DNA of 64,000 nucleotides, taken from positions 124,001 to 188,000 of the forward strand of contig CAZRCG010000004.1 of NCBI GenBank assembly GCA_964598565.1, in the 5' to 3' direction. Below are positions 1 to 8,109 of this stretch, piece by piece. Position 1 is the first letter of the stretch. Each line of letters starts with the position of its first letter. The notes below the pieces were generated by a model. That model saw only the letters and a program-made list of their open reading frames with translations. It had not been told where the DNA came from and ran no database searches. The DNA comes from CAZRCG01 sp964598565. GTDB lineage: Bacteria > Bdellovibrionota > UBA2394. A program made the translations under genes and the position numbers.

Positions 1-96
1 GAAGCCTTTTTGGCCTTTACGGGTCTGGGCCATCGCGATGACGGATGGCAAGCCGTATGCATCCACCCCCTAGATATTGATGCCAATCTATTGTAG
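1..96 (+). CDS. C-terminal end of an unknown gene cut by the window edge
   Basis: Frame 1 is open from the first base to a TAG at 94-96 and encodes 31 residues beginning EAFLAFTGLG and ending DIDANLL. The Shine-Dalgarno AGGAG of the next gene (95-99) overlaps this stop, the arrangement expected of two adjacent genes in one operon. The fragment is too short to assign a family. It could be chance reading frame. Confidence 0.45.
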   Translation, partial: EAFLAFTGLGHRDDGWQAVCIHPLDIDANLL

Positions 97-107
97 GAGC
101 AGACGCG

Positions 108-2162
108 ATGAAGACTCTATGGAGAAGGAATTTACCGATCAAACTAACGATCAAAATGCCCTTTGAGGGCCCCCAGAATATTCCTATTAAATTTTTCACG
201 CCCTGCCTGCCGATGAGTTTACGCAACCTTCCAATGAGCCGTTTCGCATTATTCGCGTTGGTAGCGCTAGTCTTAGGCGGCTGCGGCAACGATCGTGTGA
301 AGGTTAAGCCTGGCCCCTTCATCAGCCGCCTTGTGGAAGAGAAAGACTATGTCGATGAGCTCTTAGATAAAAAGGCCCAAGTAAAGAAAATTCTTGGAGC
401 CGAGCATGAACTTGATGCCCTCGTTGCCGACAAGAAGGAGGAAAATATTAACAACGATCGCAGAGCTAAAGCTCTCGCCACGCTCGATCAGTGCGGCTTG
501 GACGAAGCTAGTACCTCGGGGAACAGCGGAGATGGCATACCTGACGATACGCATTTCATGAACCTTGCAGCGCAGACATCCCCCATCATTGAAATGAAAT
601 CCCTTTCCATGGACGCTTCCAATTATGATCATTCGCCAAGAACCAATCTTCTTCCGGTTGTCGCCTCATCGATTGTGACCGCTCAGTCTCTCAAACATGC
701 GTCCGTCAAAGAAATCTCTCAGGGCTATCACCCAATTACTATTTACAGCCGCTGCTTTTTTCTTCCTGAAGGAGAGACTATTGAAACCAACGGTCGCGAT
801 TTTATTGTTGTGGCAGATCGTGCGGTGATTCGAGGTACCATTGATACGAGCCCGAAAGTCTTGGAACAATCTCAGCCTCATCGCGTTATGAGCCGACATA
901 TGAAAGGCAAACAAGGTGGTCGCATTGATATTTCGGCGCTTAAATTCGATTTGGGTTCGTCGCATAAATTTATAACGTCGGGCGGCTCCATATTAACCCC
1001 GCGTACGCAGTCACTCTCTGAAAGCATCGTCGTCGGCAGCCCGGAATATGAGAACTTTACAAAGCAGAATTTTGTGAGCAGATATATTAAAACAAAGACT
1101 TTTGATGCTCATGAAAATACATCGCTCCCCGTTAACTCAGAGACAACAACGGAGTACTTTGCCCGCGCTCATGCGTCGATTCGACATAGGTTTGCTGGTG
1201 GCGCCATTGTTGAGGCGGCGTTGTTTGAAGCCAAGGTCGAGTCCACACCCTATTACGTTAGAAAGGATAGCCCTGAGAATTATGGCCAAGGCATACCAGA
1301 ACTATATGTGCAACTAAGAGAGGCAGGAAGCAACGGTCAGCACGTTAAGAACCTATTAGAAAACAATTTTGCCACTTGGTTAAAACCATGGAAACAGGTT
1401 GCCCGTCATTACGAAAGGAAGACACCACAGAATATTTTCACTTTAGAAAGTCTCCATGCTCACGTCACGTATGAAGCCGCGATGGTGTCAGAAGTTGATT
1501 ATTATGCAGGCGATGCGGCCCCACACTCACTATCGACAGCTACTCGGCAACAAAGCGTCACACTTCACGAACCGGTTTACAAGTTGAGACACCTTTTCAA
1601 AGTTCAGGGAGGAGAACCTGGAGATATTATATTAGCCGGGGGCTTCGGACTATCCACGGATATATCGGCGCAGCAGAACCCGGGCAGGGTTTTCGAGGAA
1701 AGTTCCACGGAATCAGAATCTGATCGTGCGCCGTTCGAGGGCCCGATCACTCACACGAAGCTTGGAACCATGGAAGAATCCCTAGGCCCCCTTTTTGTGG
1801 ACGCGCATGGCAACGAACTAAACGATCATAAGGTTGTCCTTCCACTCAAAGCCCGTACATTTCCCGAAGTGACGATTACTGTTAAGAATACGGGCTTATA
1901 CGACACCATACATAAGTCCACTCCACCACCCTTCAAAGTACAGCTCAGGCAGTTCACTCAAGAACGAACTATTGGGGAGATCATAATTGTGCGTAGTAGT
2001 GTCTCGAAAGACATAGGCTCTTTCGAGGAGGCGAAGAATCCCTCCAGAAAAGAACCTAAAGTAGTTATGTCGGCTGATGCGGCGCTGAAGCACTTAAAAG
2101 CAAACGGCCTCGAAAGCTTACCATTTCACAGCATTAACTTGATACAGGACCTGGCGCCTTAG
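108..2162 (+). CDS. Large putative lipoprotein, function unknown
   Basis: The ORF encodes 684 residues. The ATG at 108 has a good ribosome site (AGGAG at 95-99, 8-base spacing), but a lipoprotein signal (hydrophobic stretch ending VLGGC, Cys59) begins only at about Met43 (ATG 234). Either the protein has an unusually long N-terminal region before its signal or translation starts at 213 or 234, where I see no ribosome site. The mature part contains several Gly/Ser-rich stretches with short beta-like repeats but no domain I recognise. If lipidated it would be envelope-anchored. The 3' end overlaps the convergent antiporter gene by 29 bases. The reading frame is very likely a real gene; the function is unknown. 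Confidence 0.75.
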   Translation: MKTLWRRNLPIKLTIKMPFEGPQNIPIKFFTPCLPMSLRNLPMSRFALFALVALVLGGCGNDRVKVKPGPFISRLVEEKDYVDELLDKKAQVKKILGAEHELDALVADKKEENINNDRRAKALATLDQCGLDEASTSGNSGDGIPDDTHFMNLAAQTSPIIEMKSLSMDASNYDHSPRTNLLPVVASSIVTAQSLKHASVKEISQGYHPITIYSRCFFLPEGETIETNGRDFIVVADRAVIRGTIDTSPKVLEQSQPHRVMSRHMKGKQGGRIDISALKFDLGSSHKFITSGGSILTPRTQSLSESIVVGSPEYENFTKQNFVSRYIKTKTFDAHENTSLPVNSETTTEYFARAHASIRHRFAGGAIVEAALFEAKVESTPYYVRKDSPENYGQGIPELYVQLREAGSNGQHVKNLLENNFATWLKPWKQVARHYERKTPQNIFTLESLHAHVTYEAAMVSEVDYYAGDAAPHSLSTATRQQSVTLHEPVYKLRHLFKVQGGEPGDIILAGGFGLSTDISAQQNPGRVFEESSTESESDRAPFEGPITHTKLGTMEESLGPLFVDAHGNELNDHKVVLPLKARTFPEVTITVKNTGLYDTIHKSTPPPFKVQLRQFTQERTIGEIIIVRSSVSKDIGSFEEAKNPSRKEPKVVMSADAALKHLKANGLESLPFHSINLIQDLAP

Positions 2163-3450
2163 TGACGACGACGGCGTCTTGAGAGCCCGGCGCCTCAGTT
2201 TGACGAATTGGCGCTTCCGCAGACGTCGCAGCGTCTTGAGGACTTTGGGGACCTTCACGTCGCGCCCAGAAGAAGACGAGGGCAAAAGCACAAATTGAAA
2301 TCGTAATGACATCAAAAACTAGAACACTCAAACGCTCCATTCCGAGCATTCCGCTTTGAGCCGGCACGGTCGCTAGAACTCCGGCCGCGAGGCCACGCGG
2401 AAATGTCGACACCACCACACGACGATCGGCGGCACTAAAGTCGCCTCGCCATAAAGAAATCTGCGTTGCAGGTATCCGAGCGGCTGCAATGACGGCTGTT
2501 AAGACGACGCCAAGAATGATACCTGGGATCGAAAAGTGAAAGAGAACACCTACCATAACGAAGAAAAACGTTTTGAGCACAAAGGATACCTGCTCGTTAA
2601 GAAACTTCACGGAAGAATCCAAGCTTCGACGACCTTCGAGTTTTAAAAGCCGACCGAGCCAACGCGCATTTCCCATCATGACGGCAAACAACAAAATTGT
2701 TAAGGCGGGGCTACCCTCCAAATTTTTCGAAATCACATACACCACGAACAGATACATTAAAGTCAGTAGATAACTGTAGGACGTACTGAGGAGTGGCAAA
2801 ACCATCAGCCACGCAACCGCTGCAATGACGGCAGTCACAAGAGCGACGCCAAACGTGGTTAGAAAAAGATTCCCAAAGTTCAAAGATTCACCTGCCACAG
2901 TGCTTTGAAGCGCCCAGCTCAGCAAAAGACTGGTCGCCACAATACAAAAGGCATCGGTGATAGCAGACTCTACAGAAACGAGATCGCCTAAAGGCTGTCG
3001 AAGACCCGACAGCGCGACGGTCGGCATGATGATGATAGAGCTGGACCCTCCCAAAATGGCCCCCAAAATCATGGCTTGAGTCCAAGACCAAGTCTCAAAG
3101 TAGCCCATCCCGTATCCTATCCAGCTGACCGCCGAAATGGCGATGAAGCTGAGTCCAAAAGACGTCGCCGCTAATAGGCCTGCACGGCCTACGGTATCGC
3201 GCAAACTGCGAAACGAAAGCTGGCTGCCGCCATTAAACAAAATCACAATCAGCGCGATGACAGCAAAATATGGCAAAACCTTTTTGATCTGATCGGCATC
3301 GACCCAGCCCAAGAGTGGCCCAATCACAACACCCACAATGATGAGCCAGAGCGCATCGGGTAGGCGAGTTAGTTTAAAAAGATGTTCTGCAAAGAGGCCA
3401 AAGCCAAGAAGGGCTACAAGGCCCAGAAGAAACTGGTCAACTGAATCCAT
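2134..3450 (-). CDS. CPA1-type cation:proton antiporter
   Basis: A 438-residue polytopic inner-membrane protein with about 12 hydrophobic segments between residues 5 and 400, in the Na+/H+ exchanger (NhaP/CPA1) pattern. ILFNGGSQL (residues 70-78) matches the family ILFEGGL segment. ESAITDAF (161-168) occupies the position of the usual ESxxND motif, with Asp166 as candidate ion-binding acid and Thr instead of Asn before it. Expected role: exchange of Na+ or K+ for H+ in pH and ion homeostasis. The last 40 residues are a hydrophilic, Ala/Pro/Thr-rich tail. The gene is monocistronic here; its start faces a short divergent ORF and its end overlaps the lipoprotein gene. The family is clear; the ion is not. 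Confidence 0.88.
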   Translation of the reverse strand: MDSVDQFLLGLVALLGFGLFAEHLFKLTRLPDALWLIIVGVVIGPLLGWVDADQIKKVLPYFAVIALIVILFNGGSQLSFRSLRDTVGRAGLLAATSFGLSFIAISAVSWIGYGMGYFETWSWTQAMILGAILGGSSSIIIMPTVALSGLRQPLGDLVSVESAITDAFCIVATSLLLSWALQSTVAGESLNFGNLFLTTFGVALVTAVIAAVAWLMVLPLLSTSYSYLLTLMYLFVVYVISKNLEGSPALTILLFAVMMGNARWLGRLLKLEGRRSLDSSVKFLNEQVSFVLKTFFFVMVGVLFHFSIPGIILGVVLTAVIAAARIPATQISLWRGDFSAADRRVVVSTFPRGLAAGVLATVPAQSGMLGMERLSVLVFDVITISICAFALVFFWARREGPQSPQDAATSAEAPIRQTEAPGSQDAVVVTKAPGPVSS

Positions 3451-3495
3451 AACTTTTCTGATTCTGGCTTAAGTCATCGTATTTAGGGAGAGTTA

Positions 3496-3828
3496 TTGTC
3501 GTCGTTTTCTAGAGAGAATCGGGCAAAAATGTCTAAAATTACTCTGTTAAGTTTGAATCCGCCACCTCCTCAGGAGCAGCTCTTTGAGATTCAGTGCATC
3601 TCAACAAGCGCGGCCTCGTGTGATGGGGATTCGCTTACGAATATGCAAACTAAGCTTCAATATTCTAACAATCCGCAGATCTGGGACATTCTTTCATCGA
3701 CACTGGCTCTTGCCTTTAGCTGCGGGGCAAGTCGCATTCCCACCGCGGGCAACAACAGTCAAATTGGATTCTCACAACAGTTTATATCGGCATCGGGTGC
3801 TAAACTGCCCCTTTTCACAAAAGGCTAG
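3496..3828 (+). CDS. Small hypothetical ORF in the 3451-3938 gap
   Basis: This 110-codon frame is the only candidate gene in the 490 bases between the antiporter and queF. A TTG at 3496 is preceded by AGGGAG with 5-base spacing; an ATG at 3529 is an alternative. The product is mostly polar, with no signal peptide, membrane segment or family I recognise. A second overlapping frame (3584-3847) is equally open, which lowers confidence in either. I see no structured RNA or riboswitch in the rest of the gap. Confidence 0.3.
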   Translation: MSSFSRENRAKMSKITLLSLNPPPPQEQLFEIQCISTSAASCDGDSLTNMQTKLQYSNNPQIWDILSSTLALAFSCGASRIPTAGNNSQIGFSQQFISASGAKLPLFTKG

Positions 3829-3938
3829 CGCCGCCACAAACTCCTGAGCCATGTATCGCCTACATTTTAGCGACGCAGCTTTGTAGATGGCATCACTGGG
3901 CATTGATTTTCTCAAATACCAATGTTTGACTGCTGGGC

Positions 3939-4331
3939 GTGAGCCAACTTGAAGCCATTCCCTTCAACTACCAAGAACCAAGAACCCTCATTTATTTTAC
4001 CTGCCCTGAGGGCACCTCATTGTGTCCTCGCTCTGGTTTTCCTGATTTCTGGACAGCTCATATTTGGTATGTCCCTGAACGTTCGATTGTAGAGCTCAAA
4101 AGCCTAAAACTTTATCTGAATAATTATCGCTCCAAAGGGCATTATCATGAAGAATTAGCTCATCTTATTCTGGGTGATCTTACGAAGCTTCTGGCGCCAC
4201 TCTATATGAAAATTGTTCTCGATTTCACTCGTCGAGGCAATATTCAGACCGATATTCAAGTGGTCTATGAAATGAAGAATTACGAAGGTCCCAAAGCTCC
4301 CGAGTGGCCCATTCGATTGGGCTTTCGATAA
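3939..4331 (+). CDS. queF: NADPH-dependent preQ0 reductase QueF
   Basis: QueF reduces the nitrile of 7-cyano-7-deazaguanine (preQ0) to preQ1 in queuosine tRNA modification. The 130-residue protein has the short unimodular form. TSLCPRSGFPDF (residues 26-37) carries the catalytic Cys29, which forms the thioimide, and Asp36. ELKSLKLY (52-59) is the family NADPH-binding signature, and GHYHEE (67-72) supplies the His/Glu pair. The start is GTG, because an in-frame TGA lies 12 bases upstream with no ATG between. No other queuosine gene is adjacent, and no preQ1 riboswitch is evident upstream. The arginine in CPRSG, where the family usually has CPVTG, is a small departure. Confidence 0.9.
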   Translation: MSQLEAIPFNYQEPRTLIYFTCPEGTSLCPRSGFPDFWTAHIWYVPERSIVELKSLKLYLNNYRSKGHYHEELAHLILGDLTKLLAPLYMKIVLDFTRRGNIQTDIQVVYEMKNYEGPKAPEWPIRLGFR

Positions 4332-4462
4332 GGGTCCCAAAGTTCGTCGATGGCCGTGCTAATCTCTTAGACAAATCCATCCAATTTGCAACGCAGGCCT
4401 TGACGATCGGCAGAAGAAACCTTGGTGATTCCAAATAGTTAGTCAAATTTCATTAAAATTCA

Positions 4463-4489
4463 TGAAGTTTTGACGTGACGCACCGATAG
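4463..4489 (+). promoter_or_regulatory. Sigma-28 (FliA) promoter of the FG-GAP flagellin
   Basis: TGAAGTTT (4463-4470), an 11-base spacer, then ACCGATAG (4482-4489) match the flagellar consensus TAAAGTTT-N11-GCCGATAA at 7/8 and 6/8 positions. It lies 24 bases before the flagellin ATG. The second flagellin has the same element at 53935-53961. Confidence 0.75.
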
Positions 4490-4513
4490 TCTCTATGGCG
4501 CTGCGTCACAACT

Positions 4514-6415
4514 ATGCTACTCGGAAACCCAACACGTTTAAGCCTTATTCCCCGACAGAATCTAAGTCGCTCGGCTGTGGCCATTTCTCGAGCCTTAGAA
4601 CGCATGGCGTCTGGAAAACGTATTAACTCAGCTCGCGACGATATCGCCGGCTATAGCATCGCCCAAGGACTCACAAGTCAGATCAACGCCTTTCGACAAA
4701 ATATTCGGGGCGTCAACAATGCACTGGGTCTCTTGCAGACTGCCGACTCAGCCATGGCAGCCCAGACCGAAATCTTAATAAGAATGAAAGAGCTCGCCAT
4801 TCAATCAACCAATGGCGCCACGACCGACGTCGAGCGAGAGGCCTTGCAGAGCCAACTAGCAGACTTACTTGGTGATTTTGATCGATTAAACTCTACCACG
4901 ACATTTCAGGGACAAAGAATTCTCGATGGTTCCATTCAAAATAAAGGTATTCAAGTCGGAAACCAGCAAGGCCAAACCATTCGATTCTCAGTTTCGAATA
5001 CATCGGCCGAGACACTCTTTTCGTCGTCTACGAGCGGCGATGCCGAAGGCACGGGATCTTTCAGCTTTCGAGCGAGTTATGGAACATCCGCCGATCCCAG
5101 AGCCTTTTTGCAAGTTGATCTGAACGGCGACGGAGCTCTCGATTTAGCCTGGATCACTAAAAATGGAGATCAACTTCAAAGAGCCTACAACGATAGCTTG
5201 GGAGATTTTACGGTCTCGAGCACCAACGTTGGACCAAGCCCAAATTCGTTAGCGTCAGGCGATGTCGATGGTGATGGCGATCAAGACTATGTCGTCGCTA
5301 AAGCAGCAGACGAAATTCGAGTTTACAAGAACACCGGAAGTGGTGGAGCAAGTCTCTTTACCACTATCACCTCGCTTATTTCTAGCCCTACTGATGCACA
5401 GCTTGCAGATCTCGATGGTGATGGGGCTCTAGACCTTGTCACAGGTTCGGGTTCAAGCTCTGTTGTCCAAGTTTTTATGGGCAACGGTGACGGCACTTTC
5501 ACGACTGGAACTACCTTTTCTACCATTGGAAGCGTCTATCAACTTCGTCTTGAAGACATTGACGGCGACTCCTTTAAAGACATCGTCTTTGCAACGCAAT
5601 CCAATTTCAGAGTCTATTTAAACAATGGCGATGGGACTTTTTCTAATACCCTCACAAGTTCAAGTACTGGGGAAGATAATTATGGAATAGAGGTTGGCGA
5701 CTTCAACGGAGACGGCAAGCTAGACGTTATCACAGCAGCCCATACAAGCGATCGCATCACCTTCTTTTTTGGAGACGGTGCAGGCTCCTTTACCTCCTCC
5801 CAAACCACAGTTACAACACCCTCAGGACTTAAAGCCTTCGACTACAATGGCGATGGCCACCTCGATTTTGCCGCTGCTACCAGCTCTTCGGTCCTTTCGA
5901 TTTACGTCAACAATGGCGACGGAACGTTCACCATGGCCACCTCTTTTAGTTCTCTGTCTGATTCCTCAAATCGAATGATCGAAATAGGCGATTTTACAGG
6001 CGATGGAGTGCAAGATATCGCAGTCATGGCGAATGCTCGAGATGCTTTTGGACTCTATGAACAGTCTACAATCACACCCGAAGAGAGTACCTCAATCGAG
6101 GATCTCGATATTTCTACTCAAGAGTCAGCTACCGACTCTCTGGCACTGATTGAAGATGCTCTCGACCGCATATTAGCTGCTCGCAGCGATGTAGCCGCCT
6201 ATATCAGCCGCATCCACTCTATCGATCGACTATCGGCCACGACGCTTCTCAATCTTGAAGAAGCTCGTAGCTATACGGAAGACGCGGATTTACCTTTGGA
6301 AATCTCGAATCTCGTTGCCGCCCAAATGGTCGAAGATGCTAGCCTGGCTATGCTTAGCCAGGCTAACTTGCAGTTTTCTTTGGTGCAGCAACTCCTGATA
6401 GACCTCGACGAATAG
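4514..6415 (+). CDS. Flagellin with a seven-repeat FG-GAP/VCBS insertion
   Basis: Residues 1-170 are a standard flagellin D0/D1 N-terminus (ERMASGKRINSARDDIAGYS at 29-48), and residues about 535-633 are the matching C-terminal D1/D0 coiled region (LSQANLQFSLVQQLL near the end). Between them, the variable domain is replaced by seven DxDGDG-type calcium motifs beginning at Asp202, 250, 299, 348, 396, 443 and 493, spaced 47-50 residues. This spacing and the number seven fit an FG-GAP/VCBS (integrin-alpha-like) beta-propeller. The product should assemble into the flagellar filament with the propeller exposed on the surface, perhaps for calcium-dependent adhesion; that role is inferred. A sigma-28 promoter precedes it. 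No Shine-Dalgarno is visible before the ATG at 4514, but the start aligns with flagellin N-termini. Length 633, versus about 270-500 for common flagellins. Confidence 0.93.
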   Translation: MLLGNPTRLSLIPRQNLSRSAVAISRALERMASGKRINSARDDIAGYSIAQGLTSQINAFRQNIRGVNNALGLLQTADSAMAAQTEILIRMKELAIQSTNGATTDVEREALQSQLADLLGDFDRLNSTTTFQGQRILDGSIQNKGIQVGNQQGQTIRFSVSNTSAETLFSSSTSGDAEGTGSFSFRASYGTSADPRAFLQVDLNGDGALDLAWITKNGDQLQRAYNDSLGDFTVSSTNVGPSPNSLASGDVDGDGDQDYVVAKAADEIRVYKNTGSGGASLFTTITSLISSPTDAQLADLDGDGALDLVTGSGSSSVVQVFMGNGDGTFTTGTTFSTIGSVYQLRLEDIDGDSFKDIVFATQSNFRVYLNNGDGTFSNTLTSSSTGEDNYGIEVGDFNGDGKLDVITAAHTSDRITFFFGDGAGSFTSSQTTVTTPSGLKAFDYNGDGHLDFAAATSSSVLSIYVNNGDGTFTMATSFSSLSDSSNRMIEIGDFTGDGVQDIAVMANARDAFGLYEQSTITPEESTSIEDLDISTQESATDSLALIEDALDRILAARSDVAAYISRIHSIDRLSATTLLNLEEARSYTEDADLPLEISNLVAAQMVEDASLAMLSQANLQFSLVQQLLIDLDE

Positions 6416-6425
6416 AAGACAAAGC

Positions 6426-6450
6426 TGCTGATAAGACAGTCGTATCAGCA
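6426..6450. terminator. Hairpin between convergent genes, possible bidirectional terminator
   Basis: TGCTGATA (6426-6433) and TATCAGCA (6443-6450) form an 8-base perfect stem with a 9-base loop, placed 10 bases after the flagellin stop and 33 bases beyond the convergent helicase stop. There is no strong T-tract on either side, so a classical Rho-independent terminator is not assured. Confidence 0.4.
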
Positions 6451-6483
6451 ACCAACAACTCTCGCGCAAACAAAAATACGTGA

Positions 6484-7860
6484 TCAGCCTTGAGCAACAC
6501 TCTTTGATCGAACAATTCTTTTGGTGGCGTCTATAAATCGAACATAGGCACTGCGCCCTTCGGGCGATCGCTTGGGCGAATGCCTAGAGGCAGCTGAACT
6601 CGAGCCACCCCGGCCATCACCACCCGATCGAAAGCCACGAGAGTCTTGTTGTGACGATGATCGTTGTGACGATGATCGTCGCGACGAATCCCTTCGAGGT
6701 CGCGAATTTCCGCCTGCACCCCAAGGACGCCGACTGCGTCCCTGAGAAGACCCACCGCCTCGCGAAAGTTTGGACGTGCCTTTTCCACCTGACATGAGAT
6801 AGGCCCAGTGCCTCTGCTCTTCAGGTGTCACAAAACTAATAGCTTCGCCTTCGGCGCCAGCACGCGCGGTTCGGCCGATTCGATGCACGTAATCTTCATA
6901 CTTTTCAGGAAGATCAAAATTAAATACCGTCTCGATTTCAGGAATATCCAAACCACGAGACGCCACATCTGTTGCCACTAAAATCGCAATCTCTCCATTA
7001 CGAAAACGAGAGAGTGCATCCTCACGTTGGGCTTGAGTTCGCCCTCCATGAATCGCAGATACCTTCACGGCATTGGTTTTTAAAAATTTTGCCAAACGAT
7101 CAGCTCTAATTTTGGTACGAACAAAAACGATTCGCTGTCCTTCGCCCCTTGTCTTAATTTCTTTCAAAAGCGCCTCGTTCTTGTCAGGCCCATTGACCGA
7201 AATAGAATCTTGCTTAATCTTTGCAATGGGCTTCTCGACGGCGCCCACAGAAACACGCTCGGGATCTTTCAGATACTTACGAGACAACGCAACAACCTCT
7301 TTAGAAAGCGTTGCCGAGAATAATAGACTCTGTCGTTTCGCTGCCAAAGAGTTTAAAATTTTATCAACGGGTTCCGCGAAACCCATATCAAACATTCGAT
7401 CGGCTTCATCCAGAACAACGATATTAAATTGAGATAAGTCAATCGTTCGTCGTTGCATATGATCCAAAAGACGACCAGGAGTTGCAATGACGATGGAAGG
7501 ATTGTGCTGCAATTCACGAATCTGTCGACCCATCGCCGCACCTCCTATAAGGATAGCGCCTTGAATTTTACCGGCGTACTGAAGTAGCTGATCAAATACT
7601 TGCGCAATTTGATTCACCAACTCTCGAGTCGGCGCCAAGATGAGGGCTCTTGACTTCGAATCTTCAAGCACCTTGACCGCTAGGGGCAGTGCGAACGCAA
7701 GCGTCTTACCGGTACCTGTTTGAGCACAGGCAATGAGATCTTTGTCGTTTTGAATCAACGGAATCGCTTCATTTTGAATGGGGGTTGGAGTTTTAAATGC
7801 CAAAGTTCCTAAGGCTTTTTTTATGGTTTCTGGCAATACGAGATCATCAAATGATATCAT
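6484..7860 (-). CDS. DEAD-box RNA helicase, RhlE-like
   Basis: ATP-dependent RNA helicase acting in ribosome assembly, RNA decay or cold adaptation. The 458-residue protein has the full motif set: Q-motif region, AQTGTGKT (motif I), PTRELVNQI (Ia), DEAD in VLDEADRMFDMGF (II), SAT (III), ATDVASRGLDIP (V) and HRIGRTARAG (VI). After about residue 360 follows a basic Ser/Arg/Gly-rich RNA-binding tail containing RSSSQRSSSQQ, encoded by an exact 15-base tandem duplication. The start at 7860 is supported by AAGGAAAG upstream. The 5' region holds a 9-base perfect inverted repeat (7891-7925) that may control it. Assignment to the RhlE subgroup rests on general resemblance and the tail. Confidence 0.93.
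   Translation of the reverse strand: MISFDDLVLPETIKKALGTLAFKTPTPIQNEAIPLIQNDKDLIACAQTGTGKTLAFALPLAVKVLEDSKSRALILAPTRELVNQIAQVFDQLLQYAGKIQGAILIGGAAMGRQIRELQHNPSIVIATPGRLLDHMQRRTIDLSQFNIVVLDEADRMFDMGFAEPVDKILNSLAAKRQSLLFSATLSKEVVALSRKYLKDPERVSVGAVEKPIAKIKQDSISVNGPDKNEALLKEIKTRGEGQRIVFVRTKIRADRLAKFLKTNAVKVSAIHGGRTQAQREDALSRFRNGEIAILVATDVASRGLDIPEIETVFNFDLPEKYEDYVHRIGRTARAGAEGEAISFVTPEEQRHWAYLMSGGKGTSKLSRGGGSSQGRSRRPWGAGGNSRPRRDSSRRSSSQRSSSQQDSRGFRSGGDGRGGSSSAASRHSPKRSPEGRSAYVRFIDATKRIVRSKSVAQG
6649..6678. repeat. Exact 15-base tandem duplication in the helicase tail
   Basis: TTGTGACGATGATCG occurs twice in a row (6649-6663 and 6664-6678), in phase, encoding repeated Arg-Ser-Ser-Ser-Gln units in the disordered tail. 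It is a likely replication-slippage product. Confidence 0.85.
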
Positions 7861-7890
7861 GAGTGTTCTTTCCTTTTTGCGTTATTAGTG

Positions 7891-7925
7891 TCGCTAACGG
7901 AATATATATTTTCCCTCGTTAGCGA
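7891..7925. promoter_or_regulatory. Inverted repeat in the helicase upstream region
   Basis: TCGCTAACG (7891-7899) and CGTTAGCGA (7917-7925) are exact reverse complements around an AT-rich 17-base spacer (AATATATATT core). The element starts 30 bases before the helicase start codon. It could be a 5' leader hairpin or an operator over an AT-rich promoter. The inner CTAACG/CGTTAG arms recur in the repeat before the dehydrogenase gene at 35322. Confidence 0.5.
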
Positions 7926-8109
7926 AGATCTCATGACTACGACGCTCGCGTGATGAGCCCTTGGGAAAGACGCCGTAAACGACGCTGGGATCTGTCCTCT
8001 TGCAACTCTTGTATAGGACTTCGCTATTTCTATCAAGCAGCTTCTTAAATCGTTGCGTCGTAGGGCTGGGGACTTGCCACCGTTCGATACATGAGATAAC
8101 GCTGTTCAG

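Noticed and set aside
17..322. Minus-strand ORF overlapping the first gene
   Set aside because: It lies opposite a frame with a ribosome site and a lipoprotein signal, and has no recognisable features.
3838..3938. preQ1 riboswitch before queF
   Set aside because: No H-type pseudoknot pattern or A-rich tail typical of preQ1-I could be found.
4495..4513. An ATG at 4495 giving MALRHN, resembling the flagellin start MALRIN
   Set aside because: It is in another frame and hits a stop after about 43 codons; it lies five bases from the -10 box, before the expected transcription start. The ATG at 4514 aligns with flagellin N-termini.
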